From: an uncultured Verrucomicrobiota bacterium
Lineage (GTDB): Bacteria > Verrucomicrobiota > Verrucomicrobiia > Limisphaerales > UBA9464
Assembly: GCA_903880005.1 (NCBI GenBank)
Contig: CAIRNV010000319.1
Coordinates: forward strand, 1-34,436
Direction: 5' to 3'
DNA: 34,436 nucleotides
In this document: positions 18,851 to 27,319 of the stretch, one piece after another
How the letters are laid out: each line of letters opens with the position of its first letter
How positions within the stretch are numbered: the first letter of the stretch is position 1
Program-made: the position numbers and the translations under genes
Notes under the pieces: model-generated
The model's database searches: none
What the model saw: only the letters and a program-made list of their open reading frames with translations
Told to the model about the DNA's origin: nothing

Positions 18851-18911
18851 CCCAGGCCGGCGTCGTCGGAGGCCCGTGACGCGGGTTGCGCGGCATGAGG
18901 AGGAACGTGAT

Positions 18912-19235
18912 TCAACGCTCGGGACCGAACGCCACCCTGAACCCGAGGTTCCCCGCGCGGATGCCGGGCGACACCTTGTATCGAAACGCCGAACGGCAGT
19001 ACGGCGCGTCGTGGCCCCAACCGCCACCCCGCGCCACCCGGTCCGATCCGGAAACGGGGCCGGTCGGGTCCGTCACGCCGCCCTCGGGATAGCCACCCGC
19101 CCAGTCGGCGCACCATTCCCACACGTTTCCGATCATGTCGTACAAGCCCCAATCATTCGGGCTCTTCCCCTTCACCGGCTGGGGTAGCCCCGGCCCGTTG
19201 CCCAGCCACCAGGCGATGTCATTCAGCGCCCCGGC
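18912..19235 (-). pseudogene. C-terminal fragment of a SUMF1/formylglycine-enzyme-like protein
   Basis: This minus-strand frame is open from the element edge and reads [13 protein letters not shown]...[23 protein letters not shown]...[24 protein letters not shown]...[25 protein letters not shown] and RGG.W.....CR.A.R are hallmarks of the C-terminal part of the FGE-sulfatase (SUMF1) domain. Homology starts directly beside repeat A4, where the frame meets a TAA contributed by the element border. An internal ATG at 19175 might start a short product, but most of the domain is missing. It is best read as the 3' half of a gene whose 5' half is at 19404-19643. Confidence 0.82.
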
Positions 19236-19238
19236 TTA

Positions 19239-19403
19239 GCCGGAACGATTCAGTTGGGAGGGAAGTGATTGCGCCGCAGATTCTTTCGCAAGACGAGGAG
19301 TGAGCGAGGCGCGGGCCGGTTCGAGGCCCGTAACGAGCGAAGGACGAAGCTCTTGCGAAAGAAGATCAAGCAAGCACGACCGATCCAACTGAATCGTTCC
19401 GGC
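19239..19403 (+). mobile_element. Family A element, intact copy A4 with terminal inverted repeats
   Basis: The most complete copy, 165 bp. GCCGGAACGATTCAGTTGG (19239-19257) is perfectly inverted at 19385-19403, and TTA flanks both ends (19236-19238 and 19404-19406), a possible 3-bp target duplication. The inner stem arms TTCTTTCGCAAGA (19281-19293) and TCTTGCGAAAGAA (19351-19363) pair exactly over 13 bp. The central hairpin is CGGGCC, loop GGTTCGA, GGCCCG. It contains no transposase, so any movement would need an enzyme supplied elsewhere. It separates the two halves of a SUMF1-type gene. Confidence 0.85.
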
Positions 19404-19643
19404 TTAGACCACGACCACCTGGCCTACCGTTCCTCCCTCAACCTTGGCCCGCGCCGTCGCCCCGTCGCCGCCGCCGCCGCGAATCACGACGGCGGGCTCG
19501 ACCACGTAACCCGTGCCCCCTTGGGTCACCACGACGCCAACCACCGCCCCGCCCTCAAGCACGGCCACGGCCGTCGCCCTCTCACCAGCCCCCAAGCGGA
19601 GCCATGCGGCGCCCAACAGCCACATCCATCCCATCCATTTCAT
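19404..19643 (-). pseudogene. N-terminal fragment of the same SUMF1-type protein
   Basis: The 79-aa frame has a signal peptide (MKWMGWMWLLGAAWLRLGAG) and then ERATAVAVLEGGAVVGVVVTQGGTGYVVEPAVVIRGGGGDGATARAKVEGGTVGQVVVV. Glycine-rich ATA...GGxGY...GGGG.GA.A repeats of this kind precede SUMF1 domains in verrucomicrobial proteins (known family layout, not searched here). The start at 19643 has GGAAGGAA about eight bases upstream. The frame ends at a TAA formed at the border of repeat A4. With the fragment at 18912-19235 this looks like one gene interrupted by the element. About 150 residues of the middle are absent, so some DNA was lost too. Confidence 0.72.
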
Positions 19644-19839
19644 GAACGATTCCTTCCTTCCCATGCGCCGCATGGGACCAAACGTTCCATGGCCGGCACC
19701 GCGTCGTCCGAACGATCCTTGCCTTTTCCTTGCCCGATCCGCGTCGCAAAAAGGGCCTAGCCCCCCACAGGACACGGGCACCGCATCGCTTTCGTGTCTT
19801 CAACCGGCACGGGAATCGCTTTATCTTGCGGGAGCACGC

Positions 19840-22068
19840 ATGAAATCACCGGCCCGCGCCTTGCCGTCGTTGCTGTTGGCCTGCCTTGGATGTGCCGCCA
19901 TGCAGGCCGCGTCCACCAACTTGCTCTGGAGATGGTCCAATCCCCTTCCCTTCGGCGCCAACGTCACGGACCTCGCCGTTCGCTCCGGCGAACCCGTCGT
20001 GGCCGTCGCCGAATACGGGCAAGCCTTCGAGAGCGACGACCTGTCCACCTGGTACACCCTCGACACGGGCACCTCGCTGTGGCTCCGGTCCGCCACCTAC
20101 TTCGGGACCACCGCCACCAACACCGCCCGCCTCCTCGTCGTGGGCGCCGAGTCCGGCAACATCCTGGTCTCGCCCGACCGCTCCTCCTTCACCCGGGTCA
20201 GCCTCGGCACCACGGACTGGATCGAGTCGGTCGCGGCCTCCCCCAGCCAACTCGTCGCAGTCGGCGACCATGGAGCCATCTACACCTCGGGCGACGCCAC
20301 CAACTGGGTCCGACGCACCACGGCGGCCGTCGGCACCACCTGGCTTCGCGGTGTCACATGGCGCACCAACGGCGTCTTCTGCGTCGTCGGAGAGGGAGGC
20401 CTGGTGGCGACGAGCCCCAATGGCATCAACTGGACCCGCCAGGCCAGCCGCACCACCACGGCCCTCAATCGGGTCTCGCCCCTGCCAGGTGGTTTCGCGG
20501 CCGTGGGTGATGCCGGGACGGTCATCGTGGACAACTCGGGTTCCGGGACCAACTGGCGCGTCCTCTCCAGCGGCGCCACGAACGACCTCTACGCCGTCCA
20601 ACTCGAATACCGCGCCGACTACCCCCTCAATCCCGTGGGCGCCCTCCTCGTGGCCGGCGACGGCGAGCTCCGCTCCGGCATTGTGTCCCTCAACCTGTGG
20701 AGTGACGAAACCGACACGCGCCGGACGGCGCCGGCCCCCAAGGCGACGTACCTTGCCGGCTACTGGAACGCCACATCCGCCGTCTTCGCCGGCCGTGCCG
20801 GGATCATCGCCCGGGGCACGCGCCCGTTTCCCACGTCTGGCTTCAACTGGTCCCTCCTCGACTCGCCGCCCCGCAGTTGGCTGTTCTCCGCCGCGACCAA
20901 CACGGCCTATGGCACCAATACCGTCGCGCTCTTCACCAACAACGCCGTCGTGCTCCGCACCACCCGCACCACCAACCGCTTCGCCGTCGCCGTCGGCGAC
21001 GGCCCCACCATCCTTCAGTCCGACCGCGGCATCACGTGGTCCACGGCCCTCGTGCCCACCAATGCCTCCGGCCAGGTCATCCTGGGCGTCGCCACCCTGC
21101 CCGACCGCTTCGTCGCCGTGAGCTCTGGCGGGCTCATCCTGCAAAGCCCGGCCGCCTACGAACCCGTCGTCTCCACCAACGTCTTCACCAACTCCGCCGG
21201 GGCCACCCTTCGCGTGCTGCTCACCAATCACCTCAACACGATGGGCATCGCCTGGTACAACGCCGCCAAGCCCGTCACCAACACCCTCCAGGGCATCGCC
21301 GCCAACTCGCAACGCATGGTCGCCGTGGGCTCCGCCGGCGTCCTCCTCGCCTCCACCAACGCCATCGCCTGGTCACGTTCCTCCTCGCCCACCACGGCCT
21401 TCCTCTCGTCCGTCGAGGCCGGCCCGTCCGCTTGGGTCGCCTCGGGCGACCAAGGAACCTTGCTCTCGTCGCCCGACGGCCTCGCCTGGACCCGTCGAAC
21501 CACGGGAACCACCCAGTGGCTCTGGCGCACCCGCTGGGCCGGCGACCGCTTCGTATCCGTCGGCTACGGGGGCACGATCCTGACCTCCCAGGACGCCATC
21601 ACCTGGACGCCACGCGCCTCCGGCGTCACCAACCACCTCCATGACGTCGTCTTCGTCGATGACACGTGGTATGTCGTCGGCGGACAAGGAACCGTGCTGG
21701 GATCGCGCGACGCCGTGACATGGACCCGACTCGCCACGCTGACATCCAAGTCGCTCCAGGCGGTCGCCCACCTCGACGGTCGCCTCCTCGCCCTGGGGGC
21801 CGACGGCGCCATCCTGCGCGCCGTCATCCGCCCGTTTCCCGAGCCCGTTGGGCTTTCCCAATGGCCACATCAGGCGTTGGAAAGCGTCTTCCTCGCGACC
21901 GGCGAGCCGGGTCAGATGTTCCGCCTCGACCGGGGCACCAACCTCCTCGACTGGACCTCCGGTCCGCTCATGGAGATCCCCGAGGACGCCCTGTCCCTCC
22001 TCTTCATCGACTCCACCCCAAACGCTACCGACCGCCAGTTTTATCGCGCGCGACAGGCGACTCCATGA
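19840..22068 (+). CDS. Secreted BNR/Ycf48-like beta-propeller protein
   Basis: A 742-aa protein with a signal peptide (MKSPARALPSLLLACLGCAAMQAAS). The body consists of repeats of roughly 40 residues of the type W..R..G....L..V......FVAVG..G.I..S.DG..WT, for example VSVGYGGTILTSQDAITWTPRASGVTNHLHDVVFVDDTWYVVGGQGTVLGS. Such repeats build a beta-propeller like BNR/sialidase or photosystem-assembly Ycf48 proteins. The last ~70 residues (GQMFRLDRGTNLLDWTSGPL...ATDRQFYRARQATP) match a short C-terminal beta domain common in secreted Verrucomicrobia proteins. The start at 19840 follows GCGGGAG. The ligand is unknown; no catalytic residues were recognised. Confidence 0.82.
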   Translation: MKSPARALPSLLLACLGCAAMQAASTNLLWRWSNPLPFGANVTDLAVRSGEPVVAVAEYGQAFESDDLSTWYTLDTGTSLWLRSATYFGTTATNTARLLVVGAESGNILVSPDRSSFTRVSLGTTDWIESVAASPSQLVAVGDHGAIYTSGDATNWVRRTTAAVGTTWLRGVTWRTNGVFCVVGEGGLVATSPNGINWTRQASRTTTALNRVSPLPGGFAAVGDAGTVIVDNSGSGTNWRVLSSGATNDLYAVQLEYRADYPLNPVGALLVAGDGELRSGIVSLNLWSDETDTRRTAPAPKATYLAGYWNATSAVFAGRAGIIARGTRPFPTSGFNWSLLDSPPRSWLFSAATNTAYGTNTVALFTNNAVVLRTTRTTNRFAVAVGDGPTILQSDRGITWSTALVPTNASGQVILGVATLPDRFVAVSSGGLILQSPAAYEPVVSTNVFTNSAGATLRVLLTNHLNTMGIAWYNAAKPVTNTLQGIAANSQRMVAVGSAGVLLASTNAIAWSRSSSPTTAFLSSVEAGPSAWVASGDQGTLLSSPDGLAWTRRTTGTTQWLWRTRWAGDRFVSVGYGGTILTSQDAITWTPRASGVTNHLHDVVFVDDTWYVVGGQGTVLGSRDAVTWTRLATLTSKSLQAVAHLDGRLLALGADGAILRAVIRPFPEPVGLSQWPHQALESVFLATGEPGQMFRLDRGTNLLDWTSGPLMEIPEDALSLLFIDSTPNATDRQFYRARQATP

Positions 22069-22111
22069 CCCCGGGACCCACGCCCGCGTAAGGCCAGCAG
22101 GGGCTTGGATA

Positions 22112-22262
22112 ACAGCCTGCCAGTGAGGTTGGACTGGTCACGTCAGGATTGCATGGAGGGTGCCCTCACCCGATCCCACGGCTGAAGAAGGGAGGGCGGG
22201 TTTTCCAACCCGCCAATCCAACCCCAAGCCCTTGCCGCCGCATGAGGGCACGCGGCCTACAC
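22112..22262 (-). repeat. Family B fragment B3
   Basis: Read on the minus strand this carries the B module order: GCCGCGTGCCCTC hairpin (GTAGGCCGCG...), a spacer, GGGTGAGGGCACCC-type sequence, then TGACCAGTCCAACCTCAC, as in B1 but inverted. An internal hairpin GGCGGGTT, loop TTCC, AACCCGCC lies near 22196-22215. The terminal repeats of B1 are not seen. It fills most of the 288-bp gap before the DUF3050 gene and ends about 95 bp before its start. Confidence 0.65.
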
Positions 22263-22356
22263 GATGCGCAAAGCCCTTGTGCAAGGCATCCCTTGCGCCC
22301 GCCTCAAACGATGGTTGTGTTCGCCGTCCCGCGTTGCCGGGATACTCCTCCAAAGC

Positions 22357-23160
22357 ATGAGTTCCATCGAAGCCATCCGTGAACGTGTCGGCCCCGCCCG
22401 TCAGCGTCTCCTCGCCCACCCCTTGTACCATCGCATGACGTCCCTCGGCGACGTCCGGAACTTCATGGAGGCCCATGTGTTCGCCGTCTGGGATTTCATG
22501 TCCTTGCTCAAGCGCCTCCAGCGAGACCTCACCTGCGTCCATGTGCCATGGATCCCCGTCGGGAACGCCGACGTCCGCCACCTCGTGAACGAGATCGTCG
22601 CCGGCGAGGAATCCGACGTGGACGCCGAAGGAAGGAGGACCAGCCACTTCGAGTTGTACGTCGCGTCGATGGCCGAGTCCGGGGCCCGCACCGCCCCCAT
22701 TCTCGCGGCCGTCGAGGCCGTCCGACGCGGGGCATCGCCGCGCGAGGCCCTCGGGTCGCCGGACATCCCCGCCCACGCGCGGGACTTTTCGACGACCACC
22801 TTCGCCCTTGCCACGCATGGCGGAACCCATGAGGTCGCCGCGGCGTTCACGTTTGGTCGCGAGGACCTCATCCCGGACTTGTTCCACGGCTTGGTCGAAC
22901 GCCTGAGCCACGAGCACCCGGGCCGCCTCGCGACGTTTCGCTACTACCTGCAACGGCACATCGACGTGGACGGCGGCGAGCATGGGGGACTCGCGCTGCG
23001 GATGGTCGAGGCCGTCTGCGGCGCGGACCCGGCGCGGTGGTTGGAGGCTGCGCAGGCAGCCGAGGCAGCCATCGAGGCGCGGCTACGCCTCTGGGATGGG
23101 GTCACCGCCGCCATGGAGTCTTCGGTCCCGATGGACCTCCAACCTGCCGCACGCCGGTAG
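22357..23160 (+). CDS. DUF3050 family protein (heme-oxygenase-like fold)
   Basis: A 267-aa soluble protein. It starts MSSIEAIRERVGPARQRLLAHPLYHRMTSLGDVRNFMEAHVFAVWDFMSLLKRLQRDL, which fits DUF3050, a helical family related in fold to heme oxygenases and TenA. Other conserved-looking stretches are DVRHLVNEIVAGEESDVDAEGRRTSHFELYVASM and RYYLQRHIDVDGGEHGGLA. Conserved His and Glu residues could bind a metal, but no function is established for the family. No ribosome site precedes the ATG at 22357; an earlier in-frame ATG at 22264 would add 31 residues overlapping the B3 border and is less likely. Confidence 0.82.
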   Translation: MSSIEAIRERVGPARQRLLAHPLYHRMTSLGDVRNFMEAHVFAVWDFMSLLKRLQRDLTCVHVPWIPVGNADVRHLVNEIVAGEESDVDAEGRRTSHFELYVASMAESGARTAPILAAVEAVRRGASPREALGSPDIPAHARDFSTTTFALATHGGTHEVAAAFTFGREDLIPDLFHGLVERLSHEHPGRLATFRYYLQRHIDVDGGEHGGLALRMVEAVCGADPARWLEAAQAAEAAIEARLRLWDGVTAAMESSVPMDLQPAARR

Positions 23161-23281
23161 GCAGGAGTCGGGTCGAGGGTGCTTTCGCTTTGCCAAAGGA
23201 TTCTTGGGAAGCACGGCTCCCGTGGACTTGGTGCTAAAGGGCACCATGAGGTCGTTCCGTCTGAGATCCCGTACCGTTCAG

Positions 23282-23626
23282 CCTAAAAACGGCAGTGGGT
23301 GTGGGGACCAGTCAGGCCCTCAGGTGGAGCCAAAGGCTTGGCCCATGCTGTAGGCCGCGTGCCCTCACGCGGCGGCCAGGATGCCGCACTCCGAGCGTCT
23401 CTGAGATAGAGTGGCAGCGGCATCCTGCCGCTGGGCGTGATCCATCCAGAGCCGAGACGGCTCTGCCACGTTTCCGCCGGGTGAGGGCACCCGGCCTACC
23501 ACCCTGACCAGCCCATTCCAACCTCACCCGCCGGGTGAGGTCGCGGATGGATCCCACAGGGCTTCTTTGCATTGATGGGACGGCTCTTTCCTTGCCTTGA
23601 AGCCCCTTTCAACTGCCGCTTTTAGG
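23282..23626 (+). mobile_element. Family B MITE-like element, copy B1
   Basis: CCTAAAAACGGCAGT (23282-23296) is inverted with one mismatch at 23612-23626, and the 5-bp sequence TTCAG flanks both ends (23277-23281 and 23627-23631). That is the layout of a non-autonomous transposon of 345 bp. Inside are several hairpins: GCCGCGT/ACGCGGC (23354-23373, loop GCCCTC), GCCGGGTG/CACCCGGC (23476-23495, loop AGGG) and a CCTCACCC...GGGTGAGG palindrome near 23522-23540. No protein was recognised. It lies between the DUF3050 and Hsp70 genes, whose stops converge. Bases 23161-23276 before it hold only a small TGGTGC/GCACCA hairpin. Confidence 0.8.
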
Positions 23627-23671
23627 TTCAGACCACATCCCCGCTGCCCGCCATGCGGGGGGAGCCTCCCG

Positions 23672-25600
23672 CTAACTGATCAACCCCTTCTTCCGGAGCA
23701 TCGCCTCCATCACCTGGTCCATGGCGTGCTCCGCGAGGGGGCGCGTGACCTCGTCCAGGGCGGCGGTCGCCGCCTTCAGCTTGACCGGGTCTCCCGTCTT
23801 GGTGCGGGGGTTCTCCTCCGACAACACGGCCTCGACGGCATCGAGCGCGGCGTGGAGTTGCTGGCGGTACTCGGCCTCGAGGTCGGCGTCGTACTCCGCC
23901 ATCGTCTTGCGCGTGGCGGTCAGGGTCTCGCCCGCGCGCAGCTTGGCCTCGATCCACTGGCGCGCCCGCATGTCGTCCATCGCATGCTCCACCGATTCCT
24001 CCACCATCCGCTGCACCTCGGCGTCGTCCACGTCCACGGCGGACTTCATGCCCACGACCTTCTGGTGGCCCGTGCGGACGTCGCGGGCGAGCACGTGGAG
24101 GATGCCGTTGGCATCAATTTCAAATTGCACGCCCACGCGCGGCACGCCCTTGGGCGCGGGTTCAAACTCGAGCTCGAACCGGCCGAGCGACCAATTGTCC
24201 CCCGCGCGCTCGCGTTCCCCCTGCAACACGTGGATGAGCATCGAGCGCTGGTTGTCCACGGCCGTCGTGAACAATTCGCCCGCCTTGGTCGGGATCGTCG
24301 TGTTGCGCGGGATGATGACGTTCATCAGGCCCCCAAACGTCTCGATGCCCAGCGACAACGGGGTGACGTCGAGCAGCAGGAGGTTCCGGAACCCGCCCGC
24401 GAGGATCTCGGCCTGGATCGCGGCGCCGAGCGCGACCGCCTCGTCCGGATGGACGCCCGTGTTGAGCGCGGGCCCCTGGGCCTTGTGGTGCTCCTGGCCG
24501 AGTCGCAGGTCGCCCCGCACCTCCTCGAACTCGGCGCAGCCAAACCACTCGGACACCAGCCGTCGCACCAAGGGCATGCGCGTCTGGCCGCCCACCAGCA
24601 CCACTTGGTCGAGGTCCTTCGCCTCCAGCCGCGCGTCCGCCAACGCCCTCAGGCAATGCGAGCGCGTCTTCTCCACGATGTCCCGGGTCAGCGCCTCCAA
24701 CCGCCCGCGCGTCAGGCGGCACGAAAAGCTGTACGACGCCGTAAGGAAGGGGATCGCCACCTCCACCTCCTCCTCCGTGCTCAGTCGAATCTTCGCCTGC
24801 TCCGCCGCCTCCCTCACCCGGGCTCGCATCGACCCCATGGCCGCGTCCCCCCCCGGCTGGGAAAGGTCGGGGCCGTTGGCGGCGCGAATCTCGGCCACCA
24901 AGTGGTCGGTCACGCGGCGGTCGAGGTCGTCGCCGCCCAGCCGCGTGTTGCCGTGGGTGGCGAGGACCTGGAACGTCCCTTGGTTCAGCTCGAGGATGGA
25001 CAGGTCGAAGGTCCCGCCGCCGAGGTCATAGACGGCGATGCGCGAGCGATCCCGCAACTTGTCCAGGCCGTAGGCCAGCGCGGCCGCCGTGGGCTCGTTC
25101 ACGATGCGCTCGACGGTCAACCCCGCCAACTCGCCGGCCTTCACGGTCGCGTTGCGCTGCGCGTCGTTGAAGTACGCCGGCACCGTGATCACCGCCCGCG
25201 TCACCGTCTCGCCCAACGTGGCCTCCGCGTCCGACTTCAACTTCTTGAGGATCTCCGCCGACACCTCCTCGGGCGTCCAGTCGCGCCCGTGCAAGGGCAC
25301 GGTCACCGGCCCGGAGCCATCGCCGCGCACCGGATAAGCCACCGCCAGGTCGTCGCGGGGGATGTCCACGCCACGACGCCCCATGAACCGCTTGATGGAA
25401 TACACCGTCTCCGCCGGATGCAGCGCCCGCACGCGCTGGGCCGGGCGTCCCACCACGGGCGGGCCGCCGGCGGGGAAGTGGACCACGGAGGGCGTCAACC
25501 GCTGGCCGTCACCGTCCGCCATCACGTAGGGGATGCCCGCGTCCACGATGGCCACCAGGGAGTTCGTCGTGCCGAGGTCGATGCCCACGATCCTGCTCAT
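23672..25600 (-). CDS. Hsp70 family chaperone (DnaK-like paralogue)
   Basis: A 642-aa ATP-dependent chaperone. The start [20 protein letters not shown] gives the phosphate-1 motif. Other ATPase motifs are [46 protein letters not shown] and [10 protein letters not shown] (usually GGSTRMP). Between EWFG and [11 protein letters not shown] there is an insertion of about 25 residues ([28 protein letters not shown]). The linker/substrate region [18 protein letters not shown] is intact, followed by a helical lid. The C-terminus ends [10 protein letters not shown] without the acidic EEVD-like tail. No grpE or dnaJ is adjacent, so this is probably a paralogue rather than the main DnaK. It diverges from the isocitrate dehydrogenase gene over 220 bp (25601-25820) in which no convincing promoter was found. 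Confidence 0.9.
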   Translation of the reverse strand: MSRIVGIDLGTTNSLVAIVDAGIPYVMADGDGQRLTPSVVHFPAGGPPVVGRPAQRVRALHPAETVYSIKRFMGRRGVDIPRDDLAVAYPVRGDGSGPVTVPLHGRDWTPEEVSAEILKKLKSDAEATLGETVTRAVITVPAYFNDAQRNATVKAGELAGLTVERIVNEPTAAALAYGLDKLRDRSRIAVYDLGGGTFDLSILELNQGTFQVLATHGNTRLGGDDLDRRVTDHLVAEIRAANGPDLSQPGGDAAMGSMRARVREAAEQAKIRLSTEEEVEVAIPFLTASYSFSCRLTRGRLEALTRDIVEKTRSHCLRALADARLEAKDLDQVVLVGGQTRMPLVRRLVSEWFGCAEFEEVRGDLRLGQEHHKAQGPALNTGVHPDEAVALGAAIQAEILAGGFRNLLLLDVTPLSLGIETFGGLMNVIIPRNTTIPTKAGELFTTAVDNQRSMLIHVLQGERERAGDNWSLGRFELEFEPAPKGVPRVGVQFEIDANGILHVLARDVRTGHQKVVGMKSAVDVDDAEVQRMVEESVEHAMDDMRARQWIEAKLRAGETLTATRKTMAEYDADLEAEYRQQLHAALDAVEAVLSEENPRTKTGDPVKLKAATAALDEVTRPLAEHAMDQVMEAMLRKKGLIS

Positions 25601-25820
25601 TCGTGGCTCAGGCTGTTGCCGAAATCCCGATGCATCAAGCGACGTCGCGGGCGGGCCGTTGCGCTTGTTTTGTGGGCGCTTGCAAGTCGGCTCGCGGGCG
25701 GATGATCCACGGGATGGCAGGAACGATTCTTGCCGCCGTTTCCCCGAATTGATTAGACCTAGAGGCCGTGCCGGGCGGGAAGGTCCCTCCGGCCATCCTT
25801 GTTCACATCACGCGCGCACC

Positions 25821-27176
25821 ATGCCGTACACCACATGCACTGTTCCGTCGGGCGAGAAGGTCTCGATCTCCGGCGGCAAGCTCCAAGTCCCCTCCAACCC
25901 CATCCTGCCGTTCATCCGCGGCGACGGCACCGGCCCCGACATCTGGGCGGCGAGCGAGCGCGTCTTTGACGCCGCCGTGGCCAAGGCCTACGGCGGCGCA
26001 CGCAAGGTCTCCTGGATGGAGGTGTTCGCGGGCGAGGAATCGTTCAAGCGGTTCAATACCTGGCTTCCCGACGACACCGTCGATGCGTTCCGCGAGTTCC
26101 TCGTGGGCATCAAGGGACCCCTCACCACGCCCGTCGGCGGGGGCATCCGCTCGCTCAACGTCGCCCTCCGGCAAATGCTCGACCTCTATGTCTGCCTCCG
26201 GCCCGTCCAGTATTTCCAGGGCGTCCCAAGCCCCGTGAAGCGCCCCGAGAAGGTGGACATGGTGATCTTCCGCGAGAACACCGAGGACATCTACGCCGGC
26301 ATCGAGTACGCGGCGGGCACCCCGGAGGCCCAGAAGGTCCTCGACTTCATCGCCGCCAACTTCCCCAAGGACTTCAGCAAGATCCGCTTCGGCACCGAGG
26401 CCAAGGCCGCCGAGTTCTGGGACCTCGTGGGGGCCCAGGACATCAACCGCTCCGTCCAGGTCGGCGTCGGCATCAAGCCCGTGTCGTTCTCCGGCACGAC
26501 CCGCCTCGTCCATTCCGCCATCGAGTACGCCCTCCGCAACGGACGCAAGTCCGTCACCCTCGTCCACAAGGGCAACATCATGAAGTTCACCGAGGGCGCC
26601 TTCCGCGACTGGGGCTACGCCGTCGCCTCCCAGCACTTCGCCGACAAGACCTACACCTGGGCGCAGTGGGAAAAGACCAAGAAGGCCCAGGGCGAGGACG
26701 CCGCCAATGCCGAGCAGAAGGCCGCCTTGGCCTCCGGCAAGCTCCTCGTCAAGGACTCCATCGCCGACATCGCCCTCCAGCAGGTGCTCACGCGGCCCGA
26801 GGACTTCGACGTCATCGCCACGCTCAACCTGAATGGCGACTACCTCTCCGACGCGCTCGCCGCGCAGGTGGGCGGCATCGGCATCGCCCCCGGCGGCAAC
26901 ATCAACTACCTCACCGGCCACGCCATCTTCGAGGCCACGCACGGCACCGCGCCCAAGTACGCCAACAAGGACATGGTCAACCCAGGCTCCGTCGTCCTGT
27001 CCGGCGAGATGATGTTCCGCCACCTCGGCTGGATCGAGGCGGCCGACCTCATCCTCAAGGGCCTCAACGGCGCCATCGGCAGCCGCAGGGTCACCTACGA
27101 CTTCGCCCGCCTCATGGAGGGCGCCACCCAGGTCAAGTGCTCCGAGTTCGGCGACAACATCATCGCCCACATGTAG
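25821..27176 (+). CDS. icd: Isocitrate dehydrogenase (NADP-type)
   Basis: A 451-aa enzyme of the TCA cycle converting isocitrate to 2-oxoglutarate. It matches the E. coli Icd type: [12 protein letters not shown] near 30-41, [34 protein letters not shown] with the substrate-binding serine and arginines, [31 protein letters not shown], the metal-binding [11 protein letters not shown], and the NADP-type segment [12 protein letters not shown]...[12 protein letters not shown]. The start at 25821 has no obvious ribosome site. An open frame continues upstream to 25533 but overlaps the Hsp70 gene and lacks homology. Confidence 0.96.
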   Translation: MPYTTCTVPSGEKVSISGGKLQVPSNPILPFIRGDGTGPDIWAASERVFDAAVAKAYGGARKVSWMEVFAGEESFKRFNTWLPDDTVDAFREFLVGIKGPLTTPVGGGIRSLNVALRQMLDLYVCLRPVQYFQGVPSPVKRPEKVDMVIFRENTEDIYAGIEYAAGTPEAQKVLDFIAANFPKDFSKIRFGTEAKAAEFWDLVGAQDINRSVQVGVGIKPVSFSGTTRLVHSAIEYALRNGRKSVTLVHKGNIMKFTEGAFRDWGYAVASQHFADKTYTWAQWEKTKKAQGEDAANAEQKAALASGKLLVKDSIADIALQQVLTRPEDFDVIATLNLNGDYLSDALAAQVGGIGIAPGGNINYLTGHAIFEATHGTAPKYANKDMVNPGSVVLSGEMMFRHLGWIEAADLILKGLNGAIGSRRVTYDFARLMEGATQVKCSEFGDNIIAHM

Positions 27177-27190
27177 CCGACCCATGCGAT

Positions 27191-27226
27191 GGCGCGGGGT
27201 CCCGTGACGACAGCGGATCCCGCGCC
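27191..27226 (+). terminator. Strong hairpin after icd, likely terminator
   Basis: GGCGCGGGGTCC (27191-27202) pairs with GGATCCCGCGCC (27215-27226) over 12 bp with one G-U, around a 12-nt loop. It begins 15 bases after the icd stop. No T-run follows, so it may act as a rho-dependent or RNA-stabilising structure. Its minus strand shares TGAGCGAGGCGCGGG with the core of family A, so it may be a decayed fragment of that element. Confidence 0.5.
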
Positions 27227-27319
27227 TCGCTCATGCCGATCCCGTTCATGGCCACCTAGCGTCCCCTCCGAAACAAGCGTCGCCCCCATCCCTGCCCACC
27301 GCCCCATCCACCTCGCGCC

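Noticed and set aside
19269-19403. A ~45-residue Arg-rich peptide encoded by family A: a GGGAGG site, TTG start and the same open frame in A1, A3 and A4 (ending ARPIQLNRSG).
   Set aside because: Comparing the three copies in this frame, most base changes alter the amino acid and only a few are silent, while changes in the stem are compensated on the other arm. Structure, not protein, explains the pattern. The opposite strand is equally open, as expected at this base composition.
22112-22262. Clustered short palindromes suggesting a CRISPR array.
   Set aside because: There is no regular repeat-spacer alternation; the pieces match the family B modules in inverted order.
25601-25820. A possible icd promoter TTGCCG-17-TTAGAC (25730-25758).
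   Set aside because: The -10 element matches the consensus at only two of six positions, too weak to list.
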